A stretch of DNA of 64,000 nucleotides, from positions 10,221,689 through 10,285,688 of the forward strand of contig OZ026837.1 in the NCBI GenBank assembly GCA_964023205.1, read 5' to 3'. This document shows positions 34,360-45,200 of the stretch, piece by piece. The position numbers and the translations under genes are program-made. Position 1 is the stretch's first letter; every line of letters starts with the position of its first letter. This stretch comes from Lutraria lutraria (taxonomy: Eukaryota > Mollusca > Bivalvia > Venerida > Mactridae). Under the pieces are notes generated by a model. It searched no databases, was not told the origin of the DNA, and worked only from the letters and a program-made list of their open reading frames with translations.

Positions 34360-37300
34360 CGACGCCATAGAATTATAAGGTTGTAAGTGTTACTTACGAC
34401 CTTATATGACCTATACATATTCTGAAACTACATTCGATGGGCCATCCGCTGATACCAATATCATTTCCATAAGACCCTGTTTATTGAACCAAAGGGGCCA
34501 GAAATCAAAGGTCGTAAGTAAAAAGTATACCACATGATAAAAGTAAAAGGTCGTATCTACACTGCATTGTGGAGGTAAAAGGTCGTATCTGCTACTTACG
34601 ACTTTTTACCCCATGAAACTTCATTCTTGACTCAATGATAAAACGTCGTATATATGTTACATTTGACATTCAATTACAGTTAGAAGAGTATTACTAGTAT
34701 CTTTAATTCATTTTTCTTTCCCAAACGTTTGTTGAAAGATCTTATTTTAGGGGTGCAATGATATGGCATAACCCTTATTGCGATATATTGCAATACCGTC
34801 GAACCGTATCGCACCACATAGAGGTAAAACTGTATAAGGTAGTTCATTCATATACATTAATGGATCATCTTATACACTTATACCAACATACTATTAGGTT
34901 TACTTCAAAACTGCAAATACTAATTTGTTATTCAGGGGGATGAATAGGTATTTGATAGTTCAAAACAACACTAAAATTGTGTCAGGATTTCGATGGATTA
35001 TGTGCTTAATAATTAAGGAACATGGATGTACGCCATATTGCGGTATGTATCGGCCCGGTGCTGTACGTATCGCAATATACCTATATACTGGCAATACATT
35101 GCACCCCTATTTATTTCACAACCAACATATGCATGACGACATAACGGCGTCAAATTCGTCTTCGTTCCCATACATCGCTTTTATACATATAAACGATTTT
35201 AAATGTAAATTAATATTATATCAATTAATCTACTGATCAAAGTAATGCATGTTCTGCCCTGCATAATTATTCGAAAGTTTATGTTTCGCCAGAAAAAGCC
35301 AAATAAATGGATGCAAAATGTCAGTAAACACCAAAGTCAATCAGGTGAAGAATATGCAAGTAAAACTGGATGATTTCTGACTCTTCTAGATGGAAAATAC
35401 TTATCAATATTATTTTCCCACTGCTTATGTTGCTATATCACAATTCTGTCAAGCGTTTTCTTAAGTGCCCTTTGTATTGGTAAGAAAACTGTCCGTCAAA
35501 CATTCACAAAAAATCATCACTCACTGACATAACAAGAAAAACTATAACGAAACTTTATAGGTAGACGAATTACAAGAAGCATTGGTCAAGTTTATAAAAA
35601 GTTGCTGTTTTCATAAAGGATATTGGCAGTATATCTATTCAATCCTCCATTATGGAGAGTATACCATAGTTATTTACAAGTTATAAATGATACAAAAAAA
35701 TGTATATATATTGACAAACATGAGTATAAATTTGACAAATGAATAAATTCATGTATATAGTTCACAAGCACATGGCAATACCATGGCATACCATACATCA
35801 GTTAAGTAAAATATAACCTAGATACTACCAAATTCACCATAATCCGCTATGATACAGCCACAATGAATTTACTTCAAATAGCATTTCCGATATTATGCCA
35901 CAACAACTTATCAAGGTCAACATCACAGAACAATGCCTACATGACTTACTTACCTTTCAAATATTAACAAAAATAGTAGACGAACACATTCAATCAAACA
36001 TGACAGGTTAAGCAACGAATAGCCAGTCCATTTACTGACCTATCAAAATGACCGACATCACCATTAGCCAATCAAAGAACACCATTAGCCAATCAAATGA
36101 CCAGGATTATCCAAATTAGTAATATACACTATACTTTATACCCACAAACAACTAGAATAAACTCATACCCATGACTAATATTCGTCTAGAAAATCAAAAT
36201 CATTGATGATACACAAATGCATTAAAACATTTGCTCACAGTGCAATACCATTACTGCCGAAGGTCATAACAACGTAGATGCTCCTTTGCTTATTGATTAG
36301 TTTAAAGGTCTTGGTCCCGCCAAACTAGTGCTGTCCTCGGATAGTTGTACTGGCTAATTTTGCTGCAATGTGTTTATACAGTATTGCTTATCTACCTGTT
36401 GATTGCATCACTTATAATTACTAGTGTTTTGAGAGTGGTCATTCGCAGATGGAGAGTTGCTCGATCCACGCAACATTTGAACGTTTCGCTAGAAGTAATG
36501 ACGTGATGGCGCCGTCCGACTGAATTAACGCATTACCTCTCGTATATTGTACATGAACTGTACCAATTTAAATAACGTATTCTCTCTGATTGAGCCATTG
36601 TAAAGTGGAATAAAATCCATTCATTTCATTACAGGATGAGTGATTCAAGTAAAAGATACTTTAGTTATGAGTAACTGTATAATACTGATGGACAGTCATT
36701 TGTCTTCATTAAGTCCGGTAGGAGAAAGCCCCAGATTAAAAATATTCAAGGTTATGAGTTTGGTTTACTGTATTCAGTGTTATTTCCTGTTTCTGACGAA
36801 AAATATAAAGGCTTTTTAAAATTGTGTTAGACTGACATTATACTACAAAGTAGACCATTCCTTTACAAACAACTTAAACATGGCTGTACTCCATTGCGTC
36901 TGTCATTATTTTGACTCGTGCCAATGTTTCATCACTATGAATGTGGAAGATAGGCTGTCTACTTCCCAGTACTTGCATCCGTTGCAGTATATACTGTTGC
37001 TGCCTACACCGGTGCAACAGACGGCACATGGGAACTCGCCCAGGCCTGTACCACAGATCATGATCTTGGTCTTCCCGGTGTTCACTCTGAGCCTCTCCCT
37101 CTCCATTCCCTACTTCCATGTCAACTGTCTACTGACACATTCTTCCATGGAGTCTGCGATGATGAGGCCATCGGTATAAAGTGATCACGAAAAGGTTCTA
37201 AGTTGGTTTCAATATCACTACAGACAATCCCTTTGCTTAGATGTCTGCCAGTGCCTCTGAGGTATACACAATGCAGTCAAGCCTGACGCATTTCAGAAAT

Positions 37301-38024
37301 GGATACGCAGACTGAAGTTATGTACCACGGGAAATACTTTGAGGGGATGGAAAGCTTTTTAAAACATTTTTGTCAGTTCATTTTGAAATATTGCACAATA
37401 CATAATTGAGCATACCATGTAAGTCCATTGCAATGTTTAACAGTTTGTTATCATATACATGTAATTTGTATTTTATGTATCAGCTGTTTATGTATTTTCA
37501 CTCTAATATCTGAATATTGTATACATATTTAGGTTACGTAATGTCAGTTCCACGATTACGTCAGTTCTCGAGTTGAACATGCACTCATGAGTAAAAACAT
37601 GGTTTTGTGTTCCTGTCTCTTTTGATTGTAATAAAATTAACATTAATATTAACATGTAAAGACCTCGGCGTATCTGTTGCCGAAACTAAGTATGTATTTT
37701 AAATGACTAACGACGTTTTACTTTGAGTAAAAATTGATTGCTTTGTATAAGGAAAGGTCGTAAGTTGCAGATACGACCTTTTGTTTTTTGTTATTGTATG
37801 AAAAATGGTCAAAAGTAAAAAGTCGTACGTTTAAATTCTAATATTGTTCCAATATGCTAACAAAAGCATTAATCAGGTCATTATCACGTTGAATTGATAC
37901 TTTTTGATCATTTAAAGACATTAACTCCAATATGGTTCAATAAAGGAAAAAAGAAAGAATTTGTTTTTCTCGATTTCCCAAAACTGCAGTTTTTTACTTA
38001 CGACCTTATAATTCTATGGCGTCG
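34360..38024. mobile_element. 3.66-kb TIR element with subterminal GGTCGTAAGT repeats
   Basis: The left end at 34360-34388 (CGACGCCATAGAATTATAAG then GTTGTAAGT) is inverted at 37996-38024 with one mismatch. CAAT flanks both ends (34356-34359 and 38025-38028), consistent with a 4-bp target duplication. Both sub-ends hold AAAGGTCGTA motifs in both orientations: 34505-34615 on the left and 37755-37830 on the right. No transposase frame is recognised inside, so it is probably non-autonomous. The interior holds a LINE fragment at 36874-37260. An open frame at 34925-35236 is not recognised. Confidence 0.75.
36874..37260 (-). pseudogene. LINE reverse-transcriptase fragment
   Basis: On minus: LYTDGLIIADSMEECV (a degenerate LYADD motif), then a stop, then MERERLRVNTGKTKIMICGT and PCAVCCTGVGSNSIYCNGCK, the RT-to-zinc-finger region of a metazoan LINE. 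Stops are present, so it is not functional. It is a different family from the element at 22890-24770. Confidence 0.78.
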
Positions 38025-38429
38025 CAATGTCTTTCTGTTATTTAAGACATCAACACAAACATTACACTTGTACTCAAACCGACTATTAAGAACAGGGAAA
38101 CCTGCATACATGTGTACTTAGCTCAAAGGAAGGAGGATTAACATAACACACCTATGGATATAGATGACTATGAGGTTGAATCCATTTCACGACACGTGTT
38201 CTCTGTGATCATTTGATTAAAGTCATATTGCGTCTATAGGGTCATTAATTCGTCCTCCACGGCTGGTCATTGATGTGTTGTAGTTGACAGTACACTCGCG
38301 GAGATCAAGATTCTGGAAGGCTGGTATATAATCCAGGAAAATCACATAGTTTGGTTAACTGTCGGCCGCCTGTATACAGTTATGTGAAAACAGACGTAAC
38401 AAAAATACAAACGCATACATTCAAACCTG

Positions 38430-38602
38430 TCAGCAAATGCTACCCGTGGGTAAGACAACTAAAATGTGGCCTTTATTGACAGGTGACCTTTTTTCGGAGG
38501 CCATTTTGTTCTGTATAATTAATGACAGTTTTTAGAAGAATAGCCTTTATTCACAGGATGGCCTTGATACGGAGGTGGCCCACAACACAGGTTTGACTGT
38601 AT
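38430..38602. repeat. TIR element (AAACCTGTCA family)
   Basis: It starts TACATTCAAACCTGTCA and ends ACACAGGTTTGACTGTA, imperfect inverted complements. Inside are AAAATGTGGCCTTTATTGAC and a diverged second half-unit. Related sequence lies at 58180-58270 and 56880-56975. Confidence 0.65.
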
Positions 38603-39164
38603 GTATATTTAGACATTTTAATACAGCGACATAATCCGTTAATATACCATTACATGGATAAACATTGCATGCTTGTTGTCAAATACCTAAAATGTGAACA
38701 TGGAGCATAGGTAACAAAAATAGAATTATGTTGGCAACATATTTACACTTACGCAAGGATGCTAGTTTGGGTGAGAGAAGGCGCATTTAATTAATATATA
38801 AAATATAGTGATTCCAATCAAAACGGTTCATATTTAGCTTTATTTTTACGCCTTGTTAACATTTTAGGTGTTGGGGGTAAGGAAAACATATGTATTTTTC
38901 TGTCCATTTCACTCTCTCAGATTAATGTTCATTCCTTTACTTATGCGCCGATAAAAAGGTACGTGTTTTTTTAAATACCTGCCCCTTATCACTTCGTTGA
39001 CCGGAACCAGACAAGGTGGATACCGGCAATGTGTACACTACGGTAGCGCTATGCACTGACCTGTGTTGTTAGACAAACGTAGTGACGTCACGCTATGTAT
39101 AGAACGGGATACCGGCACAATAATTGAACCGGGCGAAATGGATTATATTGTTACCTCAAAATGG

Positions 39165-39226
39165 TAAACTGGTTCTCGTTGACTTGTCCTAGCAGTGCAC
39201 TGAAACATAGAACGAGAACCAGTTTA
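39165..39226. repeat. 16-bp inverted repeat in ZNHIT1 5' leader
   Basis: TAAACTGGTTCTCGTT at 39165-39180 and its exact complement at 39211-39226, with a 30-nt loop. The right arm ends 5 nt before the ATG at 39232. If transcribed it would make a stem just upstream of the start codon. Confidence 0.85.
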
Positions 39227-39231
39227 TCAAA

Positions 39232-42200
39232 ATGGCTGAAAAGAAAGAGTCGGGTGAGAAATTTTGTATAAGAATGTGCTTTTGATATTGTCTGGCATTG
39301 ATTTATTGGTACAAATATAATTAATCTAAAATTAATTGTATGGTTGTTTTGCGCTCACTTGTCTATTTGGTGTTCGTATACATCATGTAGAATACATTGA
39401 CGTTCGTCCCTAATTCATTTCGTCCCAAGACCACTGACCAGTTTCATTTTTCTCTGAAAACGATTTATCAACTTTCTAAATTATAACTCTTAAGGCAAAT
39501 CTAGGTTTTGTGTGCTGGTTATCTCGAATTTTATATTTGAAAAAAGTTAAACACGTTATTTAATTTCAGCAAGAATAAAGGATGCTGAGCAGCGGAGGAT
39601 TTTGGACGAAGCTGCACGACGTCGTCGTCAAAGAAAAGCTCTTGAAGCCTTAGAACAAGACAACTTTCAGGATGATCCTCACGCAGATCTTAAAATGAGT
39701 AAAAAAGCTCCAAAGTTCGAAGAGTCAATGGATACCCAACGTAAGATGATACCTTTCACTCTGGTTCATTGTCCATGTACTATGTTGTGGTGTGATATAT
39801 TGTATTTATAAATTCGCTGATTTCCAGTTAAGCGCCCCCTAGCGGTACACCGCTATATGGTGAAACAAGATGGCAGCGTATGGGGTCATGCGGAAAGCAG
39901 TGGAAAGTCGATATATTTTATCATCTACTGAGAGTTATTTTCTACAAAAACATCTACGAATTGAACAGTCATTTCTTATATGTGCCACAAATTTCATGCT
40001 TATATACATGTATTATTTAAATCGCACATCTACACATAGACAATATATATTACACCAGATAGTTTAATATAGACTAAACTACATCAAACTATAGACATGA
40101 TTATATTTGCTTATAGAAATCAGGGTCTATTATAATGAGTGATCCTGTAGAAATGCTCTCAGCTGCGAGTTTATATAAAATAATACAATTAACTTATAGT
40201 TAAAAGTGCACACTTCTTATCCACACTTCAAAAACATTTTGTAAATCAAATGACCAAATGTATACGTTTTAATACTGGTGAAATACTCCCCGGGTCATTA
40301 CTGTCTTGACTATTTTTCAGTTTGTTATAGAAATACATGTATAAACATTTATTCATACTTATATCAAAGACCTATACATACATATGTATGTATAGGTCTT
40401 TGCTTATATAGTTTAGATCGCCGTGGATCGCCTCTTCAAACCGATATGTTAAATGTGTAGAATGGATAACCTAAGGTTGAAAACTGTAAAAATAGGCTAT
40501 AAATTTATAATATTATATTAAGTTAGTATACTGTACATACAAAACTTCAGATGTACATGCATATCGGTAAAAACACATATAGTCTTTATATATGTCCCCT
40601 TAATGTAGAGACACAGACAAATATAAATAAAAATTCATATATAGCTTGTGCGTAAATCTATTTCAATATTCTTATCAGATAAAAAAAAACACTTAAATTC
40701 ATAAAAAATCTTTTTTTTAAAGTCTGATATATTTCAGAAAATACATTAAGGTAGATAATCGTCAGTAACTCATATACAGGTTCGTTATAATGATGTGCTA
40801 AAATTAATGTTATAATTATAATTAAAGATCTAGGCATGTCCTACTATGTGCACACATATATATCTCGGATCTTTTATAATGTTATATATGTTGTCTTTCA
40901 ATTAGTATTTGCTGTCACCATCTTTTGCTTACATGACCCCAGTTTCGATCTTGTTTAGAAATACAAATAGATGAAAAAGGAAATATAAAGGCGTTCATTT
41001 AAATATAAACTGTCAGGCTTTTATAACATTTATTGGCAGGAAGTATATTGGTCTCCCACAGTGTCGGACATAGTATAACTGATAGGGGGTCTTATGTCAG
41101 CTTGTTGTATACCTAGAAAGTGTACAAAGAGCGATACTGTTTATTATTTTTATAAATTGGTTAAAATTGTGGCTTGGATCACATTAATTAGTCCCTGATT
41201 GTTGTAACATGAAGTCGATAAACTGTATATAGTCACAAACATGGGTGCGAATATACACTTCAAATTAATTTAAACTTAACACCGGCCTGTAATGTAATGT
41301 CTGTTTGAACTCGCGTACTAATAAACTTTTCATTGAAACATAAGTAATGAAAGGATTTGTAAAATTTGTTCTATTGTGAAATGATATTGAAGATGAATAC
41401 TATCTTGTATAAATGTGTCTTTATGTTACCTTACAAAATACATGTACGAGTATAAAATTATAATAGTGTAGTGTATAGTTTTACGCTATATTGATTTGTG
41501 GTGTCAAACTGAAAATATAATATATGTTAGAAATGAATGTTCAGCTGTTTGTACGAGAATGCGTATTTTTTCTACTTATGACGGTTTCTGACTGTGACAA
41601 TTATTTTGTTACTTACTTCTTTAATTACAATGAAAGCATACTTAATTTATAAACTAATTATAAGCTAGCCTATTAAATAATCATGGCCTGTTTGTAAAAT
41701 TATAAATTCTGTTCTGTTATATTCAATATCGGAAAAAAAGTTGTTTATAAACGTACGCACACATATTTCTGTCACTATATATGGTGCTTACATGAACCCA
41801 GTTTGGATCTTGTTTGAAAATGTAAAAAAGACAACAACCTATTCTAAAATGTCAATGCAGCTTATGCTGTTTATACTGACAGGAAGTTTATTGGTATCCA
41901 ACTGTGTCAGACACCATAAAACTGATAAGGGGTCTGATAGAACAGCTTGATGTATATATCTAGATACTGCACAAAGGGCGATACTGTTTATTACTTTATC
42001 ACTTGTATAACTGCATGGTTTAAATTGTGACTGGGATCACATTAATTAGTACCAGATATTGTGATAACTTCAAATCGATAAGCTGTATATTTATCACAGT
42101 TTTTATTTACATACGAAGTTGTGAATTAAATTGACCTTAATCATTCGAACAAAACATTTATAGTAATAATTTCGGTATGATCTAAGAAACTTTTCATTAA

Positions 42201-45200
42201 AACGCAATTAGTAAAGATCGAAGCGATTTGTTAATTATATTTGTTAAATCATAAATGATAATTACGATGAATATTAATTGTTTTGTATAAATGTGTCTTT
42301 ACGACATATAATATGTATTTCAAGGTACGTATATAATATATATCAAGGACTTATATCCATGTATGTATATAAGTCCTTGTATATATATATTAAGGTTTTG
42401 ATTTGTGTTACGCTGAAAAAACAAATTATTATTAGAAATTAACGACTGTTTGTACGTGAATGCTTATTTATTCCACTTATAGTTTTTGACAATTATTTTG
42501 TGACTTAATAATTATTATCACAATGAAAATATACTTACCTTATGAAGTTAATAATTAACCACATGTACTGTTTTATTGAATCTGCTTCCAGTGGAAACAA
42601 TAGTTAAATCTCATAAACAAGTCAAAGTTTTGTCAAAATATTTATTCAATCATCACATTCAAGTTTTCATAATATACATGTAAATTTATCATTTACCGAA
42701 AAGTGTGTACTTTCGATGTATATATACAAATACATAAGCATGCTGACAGACATTCTAACTTCAAATGCCCGTATATATTACTAATACGTACATAAAATAT
42801 GGTTAAAACGGACATAGGGGTCAATAATTAATTGAAAGAAAATGGGATGCGTAATCTATTTAAATACAACATCATTTCAGAGACTATAACGGTTATTATA
42901 TCAATGTTTATCAATCACGTAAACGACAAACAAGCAAAATCTGTCAAGCGCATGTAATGAATAGGATATGACCCCATACGCTGCCATTTTGTTTTCCCAT
43001 ATAGCGGTGTACCGCTAGGGGGCGCTTAACTGGAAAGTCGCGAATTGGCTGGGCTATTGATTAGCTCAGTTGGTAGAGCATCTGACATGCAAGCAGGAGG
43101 TCCCAAGTTCAAGCCCCACATCGGGTACATTATTTTCCTCCTGCTATTCAGGGGTTGTGATTCTTCCTCCTTTCAGCTGATTTCCTCTTTTTTTGTCTTA
43201 AAATCTTTGAAACAAAAGGGTCCAGATTCACTGACCTACTCAAAAATGATGTTTTTCCTAGCATGAAGGCAGGGATTTTTTTGGGGCGATTTTATAGCCG
43301 ATAATCGGTCATATTCACAATGGAAAATAGTATCTTTTTTTCCCAATTCACAGATAAAAATTTCCAATCAAAAAATGTTTTGTTTTTTTTAAATTTTATA
43401 AGTTCATTATCATCACTATTGGTAGTAAATGCCTTATTCTGCTATTGTGTCAATGGAAGAATAAGTAGAATAAGTTGAACATTGCAAAAATTGTAGTTAT
43501 ACATTTTTCCCAATTTTGATTAAAACACAGCGAAAATTCCCAATCCCAAGGGTATGCGTCATATTCCCAAAATACTGAGAAAAAACCCTGGAAGGGGTGG
43601 GGTTAGGGTATTTCAGCCTTTTTGCTCTTGGAGCAGTCAGTGAGTCACACCCCTGCTATTAGACTATTACATTTGGTGCCGTGTGTGACTAGCCTTGGAA
43701 TCCCAGAGCTGGGGTAAAGCATTGGCTGGGTTAGTGTAAAAAGTCTGTGGTTGTTGCGATTAATTACTTTGAATAAAAAGGAAGGAGTAATGTTGCTGCA
43801 TGGTATATTGTATTTATAAATTAGCTAGGGTATTCACCAGCTTCATTCACTCAGTTGGTAGAGCATCTGACTTCCAAGCAGGAGGTCAGGGGTTCGAGCC
43901 CCGCATTGGGTACATTACTTTCCTCCTATTACAGTACATATATCATCATTAATGACTCATTATGTTTCATTTTTTTGTAATGTATTAACCCTGTATTACA
44001 TGTATTCTATGTACTGATACAATGTTAAGTTTGACATTTTCAATTTGAAGATACAAATACCATTTTTGCTTAATGTATGCATTAATACAGAATGATGTCT
44101 TAATTGTTTATAGCATAGATTTTAGTTTTGAAATCATGAACAGGACAGAACTCTAGTTTAGATGTTACATACTGTAGACATTGTCAAATATTATACAAAA
44201 ACAGTACATAATTTATTATAATAAACATATTATGTTCATGGTCATTTAGCGAGTAAGAATACAATTAAAATAGCAAAACTCTAGTTGGTGAGAAAGGGTT
44301 AAATTATAAATAATAATTTAACAACTTAGCAAGGTAAAATGTGATGTGTGTCAACTGTCACATGTATATTATATTTTCCTGGTGGTTATCAGATTATGTT
44401 TTTGAAGTCAGCTCAAATCATCCATTGTATGACAAAATTGTATTCTTTTGTTTCTTGCAGCTTCACAACCAGGAAGTAGAAAGAAGAAAAAATATCGGAG
44501 TGATCACCTGAAATACAGATTCAAGAAAAGTTTTGCTGCCTTGATTGAAGAAGAGGTTTGTTTAATTTCATCTGCTGGCTGTTTCTAAACAGTTCAGTTC
44601 CTTTAGGTGACTTCCCTATTACACAAAGGTTCTTTTTTCTCAATTTGGTGAAAGATATTCCCAAGAATACTATACTGAAAATCCCAATTTGATGAAATAC
44701 ATGTATGATCTCTATTAAAATATTTTCCTCGCATTCTGTGAATAATTTATTAAAGTTTACATTATTTAGCATTATTTATTGAAATCTTACATGTTTATTT
44801 GAATTACTTCCTATAAAAAAACTTACAATTGATAAAAAAGAATTTTCTGAACTGAACTCTATGGAATATACATTCTAACTTAGTTGTCTAGCCTTCTCCC
44901 AATTTGGCTGAAAATCTAGAGTTTCCTAAAATGAAAGGCTTTTTAAGGCCCCTTCCCAATATTTTGAAAAAGGCCCTGCAACTGTCAGAATCAACCAATC
45001 ATATCTTGTCAATTTTAGTCACATTAGAGGTATGAAACCATTTTTTTCCACCTTTTCTTGTATTCCTTCTGTTCATTAAAGTAAATATCAGTGTGATAAC
45101 ACAAAACAAATTTAAATGATCGCTTAAACTGTCTTATCTCAACAAACCACAGAAATTTTAACTATTCTGTATTCATGCTTGCGAATTATGAAGTGATTTA

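Larger units (their letters stand above)
39811..43046. mobile_element. 3.2-kb TIR-bounded insert in ZNHIT1 intron 2
   Basis: The 79-nt ends at 39811-39889 and 42968-43046 are inverted complements with few mismatches, both containing CCAGTTAAGCGCCCCCTAGC and GGCAGCGTATGGGGTCAT. The outermost AATT is shared and may be target duplication. The flanks (TTGTATTTATAAATT on the left, GGCTGGGCTATTGATTAGC on the right) together resemble the intact stretch at 43807-43835, so the insert split a SINE-associated sequence. No transposase is recognised. The interior is two diverged tandem copies of about 850 bp. Confidence 0.8.

Noticed and set aside
43051..43913. Two functional tRNA genes (Ala- and Gly-type anticodon loops)
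   Set aside because: Acceptor stems do not pair and both share the same non-tRNA 3' sequence, so they are SINE heads.
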